DNA from: Rhodobacter sp.
GTDB lineage: Bacteria; Pseudomonadota; Alphaproteobacteria; Rhodobacterales; Rhodobacteraceae
Direction of reading: 5' to 3'
DNA length: 64,000 nucleotides
Assembly (NCBI GenBank): GCA_016704435.1
Contig: JADJAB010000001.1
Coordinates: 550,196-614,195, forward strand
Shown: piece by piece, positions 24,673 through 32,238 of the stretch
Position numbering within the stretch: position 1 is the stretch's first letter
Layout: every line of letters begins with the position of its first letter
Translations under genes and position numbers: made by a program
Notes under the pieces: model-generated
What the model was told of the DNA's origin: nothing
What the model saw: only the letters and a program-made list of their open reading frames with translations
Database searches by the model: none

Positions 24673-25446
24673 CTATCCGGCCGGATCCTGGCCCGGATGG
24701 GCGGGCAGGCCGTCGCTCAGGCTGTAGTAGTCGCCCCTTTCGGCGGTGAAGATATGCGCGGTCAGGCGGCCGCCGGTCGGGTTTTCAATCGCCCCCGCCT
24801 CGACCGATAAGCTGCCATCCGCCGCGCGGAAGAACAGCGATGTCGCGCAGGTCGGGCAAAAGCCGCGCCGCCCGCCGCCGGGGCTGACGTATTCGGCCAG
24901 GTGGCGGGCCTGCCAGCGGATGTCGGGCTCATGCGCGTCGAAGCTGGCCGAGTAGTGCCCCGAGGTCTTGCGGCATTGGCGGCAGTGGCAGGCGGTCACA
25001 TCGCCCATTGGTCCCGGAAGGGCAAAACGGTTGGCACCGCACAGGCAAGCGCCGCGCAGGGTTTTCGGTGCGTAAGACGGGCGCGGCGGCGGGCCTTCGG
25101 GGCTGTAGTAGTCGCCCGCATCCTCGTTGAACCAGCTTTCGCCGATGGTCAGGCCCGTAGACCCGTCGAACGCCCCCCCTGCGATCGAGATGCGGTCCTC
25201 TCGCTCCGGCTGCCAGAACAGGAACGCGCCGCAATGGCGGCAAAAGCCGCGGGTGGCGGCAGGGCTGGCGCGATACCAGGCCAGCCCGTCGTCGCGGATC
25301 AGTCGGAAAGCGCGGTGCAAGGCGAAGGTCGCCGCCCAGAAATGCCCCGACTGCTTGCGGCATTGCGTGCAATGGCAGGCGATGACATCGCGCGACGGAG
25401 CCGCCTCGAATTCCACCGCGCCGCAAAGGCAGGATCCGTGCAGCAT
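24673..25446 (-). CDS. GFA family protein with two tandem GFA domains
   Basis: 257 residues holding two copies of the roughly 115-residue GFA fold (glutathione-dependent formaldehyde-activating enzyme-like). Repeat 1 has GSCLCGAVEF, CHCTQCRKQSGHFW and RGFCRHCGAFLFW. Repeat 2 has GACLCGANRF, CHCRQCRKTSGHYS and RGFCPTCATSLFF. Both keep the zinc-binding cysteines. The catalytic role is uncertain; the formaldehyde activity of the family is disputed. Its ATG overlaps the fRMsr stop by one base (TGATG). Confidence 0.92.
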   Translation of the reverse strand: MLHGSCLCGAVEFEAAPSRDVIACHCTQCRKQSGHFWAATFALHRAFRLIRDDGLAWYRASPAATRGFCRHCGAFLFWQPEREDRISIAGGAFDGSTGLTIGESWFNEDAGDYYSPEGPPPRPSYAPKTLRGACLCGANRFALPGPMGDVTACHCRQCRKTSGHYSASFDAHEPDIRWQARHLAEYVSPGGGRRGFCPTCATSLFFRAADGSLSVEAGAIENPTGGRLTAHIFTAERGDYYSLSDGLPAHPGQDPAG

Positions 25447-25898
25447 CACGCGGCCCCGTGGAAAATCTCGTCCAGCAGGGGCACCAGCCAATCCTCATCC
25501 GCCCTGGTGAAGGCTGCGGGGGTGTTGCTGTCCAGGTCCAGCACGCCCAGAAGTTCGTTCTTGCCGTTCAGGACCGGCAGCACCAGTTCCGACCGGGTAG
25601 AGGATGAGCAGGCGATATGGTCTGGAAAAGCCTCGACATCCGGCACGTTCTGCACCTTGCCGGTGCGTGCGCAGGCGCCGCAGACCCCGCGTGAAAAGGG
25701 GATGACCAGGCAGCCATGCCCGCCCTGATAGGGTCCGATCTTCAGCAATTCCGGCGCCACGACGCGGTAGAATCCGGTCCAGTCCGACAAGGGGTGGCGA
25801 TGGTGGATCTCGCAAGCCAGCGTCGCCATCAGGGCCACGCTGTCCGTCTCGCCATGGCAGAGCGCCCGGATCGACTTGGTCGCGTCTTCGTAATCCAT
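25446..25898 (-). CDS. msrC: GAF-domain free methionine-(R)-sulfoxide reductase
   Basis: 150-residue single-GAF enzyme that reduces free L-methionine-(R)-sulfoxide. The three conserved cysteines of fRMsr are present: RGVCGACARTG and ACSSSTRSELVLPV. DWTGFYRVV and GVLDLDSNTPAAF complete the family pattern. It is in an operon with the GFA protein downstream and GGT upstream (stop at 25899, one base before). Confidence 0.9.
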   Translation of the reverse strand: MDYEDATKSIRALCHGETDSVALMATLACEIHHRHPLSDWTGFYRVVAPELLKIGPYQGGHGCLVIPFSRGVCGACARTGKVQNVPDVEAFPDHIACSSSTRSELVLPVLNGKNELLGVLDLDSNTPAAFTRADEDWLVPLLDEIFHGAA

Positions 25899-27492
25899 TC
25901 AATACCCCAGTGCGCAGCCATCCTTGCGCGGGTCCGACCCGCCGGTCAGGACGCCGTCCCCGCCGATCAGGATCGCCTGCGATCCGCCCAGGGGCGTTGC
26001 GGGAATCGACACCGCATGGCCCATCTGCGCCAGCGCGGCGCGGGTGGTGTCACTGTAGCCGCGCTCCACCTCCATCGCCTCCGGCCCGGCAAAGCTGCGC
26101 GGCGCGTCCATCGCGGCCTGCACGTCCAGCCCGTAATCCGCGATATTTGTCAGGAACCGCACATGGCCGCAGGGCTGATAGCCACCGCCCATGACGCCAA
26201 AGGGCATGATCACCCGGCCCGCGCGGCGGATCATGCCGGGGATGATGGTGTGCATCGGCCGCTTGCCCCCGGCGGCTTCGTTCGGATGGCCCGCGACCAG
26301 CGAGAACCCCGCCCCGCGGTTCTGGAAGTTGATGCCGAAGCGGTCGGAGGCAAGGCCCGAACCGAAGCCCCAGAACAACGAGTAGATCAGCGAAATCGCC
26401 ATGCGGTCCCTGTCGACCACGGTCAGATAGACGGTGTCGCGGTGGATCGCCCCGTTAGTCCCCCGTGAATCTTTCGGTTACCGGCGCCGGGTCGGGCATG
26501 GCGCGGTCGAGGTCGATCAGGGCGGCCAGCCGGTCGGCAGTGGCCCGCGACAGCATGTGGTCCAGACGCGTGGCAGGGTCAGCGATGAACCGGTCGCGCG
26601 CGTCATAGGCCAGTTTCGCGGCCTCGGCCTCCAGATGGGCGCGCTGCGGGCCGAAGGGGGGCAGCGCCTTCAGGTCGAAGTGCCGCAGGATGTTCAGCAT
26701 CAGGATCGCCGTCGCGCCCTGGCCGTTCGGCGGATGCTCCAGCAGTTCCAGATTACCGTAGGCGCCGGCAATGGGTTGCGTGTAGTCGCAAGCCGTTGCC
26801 GCCAGATCGTCCAGCGTATGCGTGCCGCCCAGCGCGCGAAGCGAGGCGACGATGTCTTCGGCCACCTCGCCTTCGTAGAACCCCTTTCGGCCCTCGCGGG
26901 CGATGCGGCGCAGCACTTCGGCCTGGCCGGGGTTGCGGAAAACCTCGCCCATATGCGGGGCACGGCCCTGAAAGCTGTAGACCTCGCGCGCGTGGCCCTG
27001 CAGCACCGGCAGGTCATCGGCCCAGTCGAAGGCCACTCTTGCTGCGACCGGGACGCCATCTTCGGCGTGGCGGATCGCCGGGGCAAGGATACGGTCCAGC
27101 GGCAGGCATCCGTGATCTTCGTGCAGCCGGCAGAAGGCGTCGATGGCGCCGGGCAGGGTGACGGGGTGGATGCCGTGCAGGGGCATCCTTGCATGGCCGC
27201 TGGCGCGCAGGGTTTCGGCCGAAAGCCCGGCTGGTGCGCGGCCCGATCCGTTCAGTCCGATCACGGTATCAGAGCCCGCCGGCTTCAGGAGGACGAAGCA
27301 ATCGCCACCGATGCCACACATCGGCGGCTCGGCCAGGCCCAGCACAAAGGCGGCGGCAAGGGCTGCATCCACCGCGTTGCCGCCGGCTTTCAGCATGCCG
27401 ATGGCGGTCACGCTGGCCAGCGGATGCGAGGTAGCCGCCATGCCGTTCAGGGCGTGAACGGGGGACCGTCCGGGAAGGTGGAAATCGCGCAT
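25899..27492 (-). pseudogene. ggt: Gamma-glutamyltransferase, 1-base frameshift
   Basis: About 530 residues if repaired. The large-subunit part (frame from ATG 27490-27492, preceded by GGAGGCCCC) shows GMAATSHPLAS, LKAGGNAVDAALAAAFVLG and MCGIGGDCFVLL. The small-subunit part is in another frame: HRDTVYLTVVDRDRMA with the processing/catalytic Thr, FGSGLASDRFGINFQNRGAGF, and GVMGGGYQP. The break is at the C5 run 26460-26464, where one base too many throws the frame off just before the autocleavage Thr. No clear signal peptide, so possibly a cytosolic GGT-like acylase. Confidence 0.87.
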
Positions 27493-27860
27493 GGGGCCTC
27501 CTTGTAGCGGCAAGCCTAATGCGGATCGCGGAAGTGCGGAAGCGGGGACGACAGACATCTGCGGGGGCGGGGGCAGAGTGAGGGGCGGAGTTTTCGGAGA
27601 TTCCGGTTCAGGCCCCGCAAAAGGTCGGGATCAATACGCTCGCAGAGACTGGTCTTGCTCTGATCGACCTTGGGTCGATTGCCAAGCGGGAAAGGCAGGA
27701 AGAACCCCGGCGCCGGGACTGGGTGGGGGCTGTTGATCCCGGCGCCGAGGTGAAGCTTTATGCAGCTACAGGATCGATAAAGGGGGGTGGGCGCGGCGCT
27801 TTTAGGGGGAAAAGATGTCCGGATCGCGTCACATTCGCCGAATGCGAAACAATCCCCGGC
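27493..27860. other. Intergenic region with palindromes, no gene seen
   Basis: 368 bp between leftward genes. It contains a perfect 7-bp hairpin ATCGACC-TTG-GGTCGAT (27663-27679), the 12-bp palindrome CCCGGCGCCGGG (27706-27717) and a partial second copy CCCGGCGCCG (27738-27747). It must hold the ggt promoter and the end of the anti-sigma-kinase transcript. No convincing coding frame. Confidence 0.45.
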
Positions 27861-28313
27861 TCAGCGCCCGGATCGTTCCGCAGGAAGGGAAAACCGCAGC
27901 TGGTTTGTCGATCCGCTGCGCCGATAGCTGAGCTGATGGCCCAGGGTCCGAATCAGATGCCAGCCGAAGCCGCCTTCAGGCAGATCGGCCGGATTCGGCA
28001 GGCGCCCGGCGGGCAGGGTTTCGCCTGGCATGGCGGCGCCCTCATCCTCGATCCGGCAGTTTAGCACCCCTTCGCCCAGCGCCAGCGACAGGCGGATCGG
28101 GCCCGTTCCGGCGGCATAGGCATGTTCGACGATATTGTTCAGAACTTCGGCCAGCACGATCTCGGCCGTGCTGCGGTCATCTACCGACAGAAGGCAAAGC
28201 GGCTCCGCCTCCAATGCCCGTTGCAGCCCGTCGCGCACGGAGCGGCTGTCCGAGATCATGTGGAACTGCCACTCGACACGCATTTCGATCAGGCGCGCGC
28301 CGTCAACCGGCAT
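27861..28313 (-). CDS. Anti-sigma factor serine kinase-like ATP-binding protein (RsbW type)
   Basis: 150-residue GHKL ATPase. The N-box is AEVLNNIVEHAY, the G1-like box IEDEGAAMPG, and the G2-like box EGGFGWHLIRTL. In partner-switch systems such proteins bind a sigma factor or other target and phosphorylate a STAS antagonist. The upstream STAS gene overlaps it (28303-28313), so the two are a probable pair. The ATG at 28311-28313 is chosen; a second at 28281-28283 is possible. Confidence 0.87.
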   Translation of the reverse strand: MPVDGARLIEMRVEWQFHMISDSRSVRDGLQRALEAEPLCLLSVDDRSTAEIVLAEVLNNIVEHAYAAGTGPIRLSLALGEGVLNCRIEDEGAAMPGETLPAGRLPNPADLPEGGFGWHLIRTLGHQLSYRRSGSTNQLRFSLPAERSGR

Positions 28314-28644
28314 TCCGCAGGCCTTCGGCCAGCGCCGGGTGAATCGTGAAGACACTGTCCATCCGGGTCAGTCGGAACACCTTTTCCACCGTCGGAGTCA
28401 GCCCCGAAAGCTCCAGCTTGCGATCCGGTGCCAGCAGTTTCATCACCGCGACCACCGCGCCCAGACCCGAGGAATCAAGGAAATGCACCGGGCTGAGGTC
28501 CAGGATCACCCTTTCGCAAGGCGTCTGGATCAGATCGCGCATGCGTTCCTTGAACTGGATCGCCCCGGCGGCGTCGATCCGGTCTTCGGCAACGCGGATG
28601 ACAAGTGTGGTTCCGTTCATCGCGGCTTTCAGTTGCATGGCCAT
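28303..28644 (-). CDS. STAS-domain anti-sigma factor antagonist
   Basis: 113-residue single STAS domain. LDLSPVHFLDSSGLGAVVAVM carries the Ser that the cognate kinase phosphorylates (DSSGLG). LSGLTPTVEKVFRLT fits the C-terminal helix. It is co-transcribed with the RsbW-like kinase. No PP2C phosphatase or sigma factor gene is adjacent in the window. Confidence 0.92.
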   Translation of the reverse strand: MAMQLKAAMNGTTLVIRVAEDRIDAAGAIQFKERMRDLIQTPCERVILDLSPVHFLDSSGLGAVVAVMKLLAPDRKLELSGLTPTVEKVFRLTRMDSVFTIHPALAEGLRNAG

Positions 28645-28720
28645 GGCCCTCGTTACGACATCGCGCCGATCCTAGGGCCGAAGGGTTATCAACTGGTAAG
28701 TGCGATCCGGAAAACCGGCG

Positions 28721-29047
28721 TCAGTTGAGCTGAAACTGCAAGGGGTAGCGGCCATCCTCGAAATCGCCGAACAGATCGCCCAGATCGGGGTGGTCGACCG
28801 GCTCTCCGGTCTCGTCCGGCACCAGGTTCTGTTCGGACACATAGGCGACATAGTAGCTTTGGTCGTTCTCGGCCAGCAGGTGATAGAATGGCTGGTCCTT
28901 CGAGGGACGGCTGTCTTCGGGGATGTTTTCATACCATTCGTCGGTATTGGAAAACATCGCGTCGACATCGAAGACGACACCACGGAACGGGTGCTTGCGG
29001 TGCCGAAGCACCTGCCCGATATGATACTTGGCCTGCGTTTTCAGCAT
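28721..29047 (-). CDS. hspQ: Heat shock protein HspQ
   Basis: 108-residue YccV-like/hemimethylated-DNA-binding fold protein. YHIGQVLRHRKHPFRGVVFDVD and the QPFYHLLAENDQSYYVAYVSEQNL segment are diagnostic. In E. coli it modulates Lon and is heat induced. The start is the ATG at 29045-29047, preceded by GGGGGA. A hairpin immediately upstream overlaps that ribosome site (see the regulatory entry). Confidence 0.93.
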   Translation of the reverse strand: MLKTQAKYHIGQVLRHRKHPFRGVVFDVDAMFSNTDEWYENIPEDSRPSKDQPFYHLLAENDQSYYVAYVSEQNLVPDETGEPVDHPDLGDLFGDFEDGRYPLQFQLN

Positions 29048-29056
29048 AGCGTTGCG

Positions 29057-29086
29057 TCCCCCAAGGATGGTTAGTAATCCCTTGGG
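29057..29086 (-). promoter_or_regulatory. 5'-UTR hairpin covering the hspQ ribosome site (possible RNA thermometer)
   Basis: On the minus strand CCCAAGG (29080-29086) pairs with CCTTGGG (29060-29066) across a 13-base loop. The 3' arm runs directly into GGGGGA, the Shine-Dalgarno-like site 9 bases before the hspQ ATG, so part of that site is paired. For a heat-shock gene this arrangement suggests temperature-controlled translation. It could equally be an operator palindrome shared with the divergent transporter. Confidence 0.4.
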
Positions 29087-29095
29087 CGCCTGCTT

Positions 29096-29114
29096 GTCCA
29101 CCTGACAGGCGGAC
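29096..29114. promoter_or_regulatory. Inverted repeat in the hspQ/AEC divergent region
   Basis: GTCCACCTG (29096-29104) and CAGGCGGAC (29106-29114) form a 9-bp inverted repeat with one mismatch and a 1-base centre. It lies between the two divergent genes, 17 bases before the AEC start. It may be a regulator site; no regulator is identified. Confidence 0.35.
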
Positions 29115-29131
29115 AGGAAGGGAAACAGTCT

Positions 29132-30013
29132 GTGGACCTTATTCTCACAGTCCTCAACATCGTGGCACCGGTGGCGGTGCTGGGCATGGTCGGGTTCCTT
29201 TGGGTCAAGCTGGGCCACGAATACCGGCTGGAATTCGTGACTCGGCTGGCCATGACGCTGTCGGTGCCGGCGCTGATCTTCACCGCGCTGATGAAGACGA
29301 AGATCGAACCGGCGGCGTTGCGTGACCTGACGCTGGCGGCGGTCTTCGGCTATGGCCTTATGACGGTTGTGTTTTTCGCACTCACGCTGATGTTGCGGCT
29401 GGACCGGCGGACCTGGCTGGCACCGCTGATCTTCGGCAATACAGGCAATGTGGGCCTGCCACTGGCGCTGTTTGCCTTTGGCCAGACCGGGCTGGACTAT
29501 GCTGTCGTGGTGTTTGCGGTGATGGCGGTCTGGTCCTTCACCTTCGGGCTGTGGCTGGTGGCGGGCGGCGGCAATCCGCTGCGGGCGGTGAAAGAGCCGA
29601 TGGTGGGGGCCACGCTCCTGGGCGCGCTGTTCCTGTGGCAGGGCTGGCATACGCCAGAATGGATGACCCGGTCGCTGGACCTTCTGGGCCAGATCGCGAT
29701 TCCCGTCATGCTTATCACCCTGGGCGTGGCGGTGGCGCGGCTGAAGGCGGGGCATCTGGGCCGCGCCTTCGCACTGTCGGCGCTGCGGGTGGCAGTCTGC
29801 ACCGGGCTGGCAGCGGCTGTCGGTCTTGGCTTTGGCCTGCCTCCGGTGGCGCTGGGCGTGCTGGTGGTGCAGCTGTCGACGCCGGTCGCTGTGACCTCAT
29901 ACATGATGGCGGTGAAATACGGCGCCGACGCCGATGCGGTCGCCGGAATGGTGATCGCCTCGACGGCCCTTTCGGTGGTCAGCTTGCCGATCACTCTCGC
30001 TTTCCTGATCTGA
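29132..30013 (+). CDS. AEC family (auxin efflux carrier-like) transporter
   Basis: 293-residue inner-membrane protein with about ten hydrophobic segments. Family features are the central GNTGNVGLPLALFAFG (about residue 107) and the C-terminal PVAVTSYMMAVKYGADADAVAGMV. AEC members export or exchange organic acids such as malate; the substrate is unknown here. The GTG at 29132 is preceded by AGGAAGGGA. Confidence 0.92.
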   Translation: MDLILTVLNIVAPVAVLGMVGFLWVKLGHEYRLEFVTRLAMTLSVPALIFTALMKTKIEPAALRDLTLAAVFGYGLMTVVFFALTLMLRLDRRTWLAPLIFGNTGNVGLPLALFAFGQTGLDYAVVVFAVMAVWSFTFGLWLVAGGGNPLRAVKEPMVGATLLGALFLWQGWHTPEWMTRSLDLLGQIAIPVMLITLGVAVARLKAGHLGRAFALSALRVAVCTGLAAAVGLGFGLPPVALGVLVVQLSTPVAVTSYMMAVKYGADADAVAGMVIASTALSVVSLPITLAFLI

Positions 30014-30090
30014 CGTCGGGGTTTATGCGGTTTTCCTTGCCCGCCGAATGGGGTAAGGTCGCGGCAAAAGACTAAGGGCACGAGGGGCAG

Positions 30091-30678
30091 ATGGGCAGGT
30101 TTCTCCGTGCGTCGGTTCTGTTGCTGCTGCTGGCCGCCTGTGGCGGGGGCAGTCGCCAGTATGCGCCGCCGCGGCAACTGGACGACGCTTGCGCGATCAT
30201 CCGCGAGCGGCCGCATTATTTGCGGGCGATGCAGGCGACAGAACGCAAATGGGGCGTTCCGGTGCATGTGCAGATGGCGGTGATCCACCAGGAATCCAAG
30301 TTCATCGGCAATGCGCAGACGCCTTTCCGCTGGACCCTGGGGGTGATCCCGATGGGGCGGCAAAGCACGGCCTATGGTTACAGCCAGGCGCTGAACGGCA
30401 CCTGGGAGGAATACCAGAGTACCGCTGGCGGGCGCGGGGCCAAGCGCGACGACATTGGCGACGCAACCGATTTCATGGGCTGGTACTTCGCGGAGTCGAA
30501 ACGCGGCCTGGGGATCGAGATGGATGATGCCGAGGCGCAGTATCTGGCCTATCACGAAGGTCGGACCGGCTATGCCAACCAGTCCTACCTTGGCAAGCCC
30601 TGGCTGGTGGAAGTGGCAGCCAGGGTTGGCGCGCGGTCCGAGATGTATCGCGAACAGCTGGGATATTGCCGGCGCTGA
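30091..30678 (+). CDS. Transglycosylase SLT-domain lipoprotein
   Basis: 195 residues. The signal peptide ends with the lipobox LLLAAC (Cys about 17). The soluble-lytic-transglycosylase-like domain has MAVIHQESKFIG, whose Glu fits the catalytic residue, then YGYSQALNGTWEEYQ and YLAYHEGRTGYANQSY. It probably cleaves murein glycan strands from the outer membrane. RBS GAGGGG, ATG 30091. Confidence 0.9.
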   Translation: MGRFLRASVLLLLLAACGGGSRQYAPPRQLDDACAIIRERPHYLRAMQATERKWGVPVHVQMAVIHQESKFIGNAQTPFRWTLGVIPMGRQSTAYGYSQALNGTWEEYQSTAGGRGAKRDDIGDATDFMGWYFAESKRGLGIEMDDAEAQYLAYHEGRTGYANQSYLGKPWLVEVAARVGARSEMYREQLGYCRR

Positions 30679-30770
30679 GGCAATGGCGCGTCGTGCGCCT
30701 TCGGCTTCTCCTCGCGCGGCCGGCAGCGAAGAGCGGCCGCAGGAAGGTTGACCCGTGCGACGGGCCGGGC

Positions 30771-31373
30771 TCAGAGTCCGCGTTTGTCCTTTTCCGCGGT
30801 GATCGAGAACAACCGCTCGCCCAGCTTGCCGCCCTTCTTCATCTCGCCCAGGATCACCGTGGTCTGCTGGCCAAGGTCATCGGTGATGACCCACTGCCGC
30901 AGTTCCACCGGGTCGGCCGAAAAGACCAGTTCGATCGTGCCGTATTCCGGGTTCTCCGGGTCTTGTGCGGTAACGCGGGTGGTGGTGGCATCGGCCTTGT
31001 GGCCGACTACCATCTTTGCTTTGCCAAGGTTGACGTTCGCGGCCAGGATCAGGTTCAGCGGCGTGCGCTTCAGCGGGTACTGCTCGGGCGGGACGTTCGA
31101 TTTTCCATCGAAGATAGCCACTTGCTGGCCACCGGCCAGAACCAGCGCCTTGTCCGGCGGGTTGTATTCGAACCGGACCCGGCCGGGGCGCTTGATGAAG
31201 ATGCGCCCGGTCGAGACAGAGCCGTCCGCATTCACCTGGGTGAACTCGGCCTCGACCGTGGTCAGGCCGTTCAGATAGCCCGACAGCGTTTTCAACGACA
31301 GCTTTTCAGCCAGCGCGGGCGCTGCCAGGGCGGCCAAGGCAAAGGGGGCAAGAAGCACGGTGCGTCTGTTCAT
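30771..31373 (-). CDS. lolA: Outer-membrane lipoprotein carrier protein LolA
   Basis: 200-residue periplasmic chaperone that moves lipoproteins from LolCDE to the outer membrane. The signal peptide is MNRRTVLLAPFALAALAAPALA. LolA features are TTVEAEFTQVNADGSVSTGRIFIKRPGRVRFEY and the PVELRQWVITDDLGQQTTV stretch. ATG 31371-31373 is preferred; an ATG three codons upstream is possible. Confidence 0.93.
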   Translation of the reverse strand: MNRRTVLLAPFALAALAAPALAEKLSLKTLSGYLNGLTTVEAEFTQVNADGSVSTGRIFIKRPGRVRFEYNPPDKALVLAGGQQVAIFDGKSNVPPEQYPLKRTPLNLILAANVNLGKAKMVVGHKADATTTRVTAQDPENPEYGTIELVFSADPVELRQWVITDDLGQQTTVILGEMKKGGKLGERLFSITAEKDKRGL

Positions 31374-31571
31374 GACTCTCATATAGGCCAAGGCGCGGGC
31401 GGCGGGAATCCCCGTTGCACACGCCTCGCGGTTTCGTGCCGGGCCGTGAGGGGTGGCCATGGCCGGCACAAGTGCAGCCTCGTGGCGGTTCCTTGTGACT
31501 GGCGCCGGCTGCCGGTCCCTGTCTCCGGCGGCCGGGGCCAAACGGTGAATGACGCCGCAGGCAGCATTCCG

Positions 31572-32099
31572 TCACGGACCCCAAAGGGCCGGCTCCATCC
31601 ATGGCGCCGGAACGGACAGGTGCCCCTCGGCCAGCGGCGAACGGCCTGCCAGCGTCACGGATTGCCAGGCATCCGCCCATGCCTCGGGAAGGGGATAGGG
31701 CGCAATCACCCCCCGCTCGGGTTCAAAGCCGAAACGCCGGTAGTAACCTGGGTCACCAAGCACGAAGACCTGATGGACCCCCCGTCTAGTCATCTGCTCC
31801 AGCCCGGCGCGGATCAGCGCGCCACCCAGACCCAGCCGTTGAAGTGATGGCAACACGCCAACCGGCCCCAAAAGGGCACCCGTTCCGTCGCAGCGTTCCA
31901 CCCCGCAGGGGGTGAAAAGACCATGCGCAACCAGCCCTTCCGCACGATATCCGGCCAGTGACAGCACCCCCTGCCTCTCGTCCAGCAGGGCCAGGACGAG
32001 GGGGAGAAGATCTTCGTCCGGGAAGGCCTTTGGGTAAAGCGAGGCGATGCGGATCTTCTCTGACGCGGTTGTTTCGCGGATCGTCAGATCGGCCGTCAT
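31572..32099 (-). CDS. GNAT family N-acetyltransferase
   Basis: 175-residue acyl-CoA-dependent N-acetyltransferase of the YhbS type. The acetyl-CoA-binding motif is LPSLQRLGLGGALIRAGLEQM (about residues 85-105), followed by VFVLGDPGYYRRFGFEP, typical of this subgroup. Substrate unknown. AGGAA precedes the ATG. Confidence 0.92.
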   Translation of the reverse strand: MTADLTIRETTASEKIRIASLYPKAFPDEDLLPLVLALLDERQGVLSLAGYRAEGLVAHGLFTPCGVERCDGTGALLGPVGVLPSLQRLGLGGALIRAGLEQMTRRGVHQVFVLGDPGYYRRFGFEPERGVIAPYPLPEAWADAWQSVTLAGRSPLAEGHLSVPAPWMEPALWGP

Positions 32100-32238
32100 T
32101 TCCTGCGCCCTTCCCGCCAGTGTCGAAGACCGATGCGAAGGAACTGCGGCGGCACAGGGTTCACCCCCCCCGCCTCCTCAGCCCTTTCGCAACGCTCTTC
32201 GGGCCCGAATCTCTGGCCGAGACCCGTTTGGGCCCTGA

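Noticed and set aside
30679..30770. Terminator between the SLT lipoprotein gene and lolA
   Set aside because: Only imperfect GC-rich pairing, no stable stem and no U-tract could be found.
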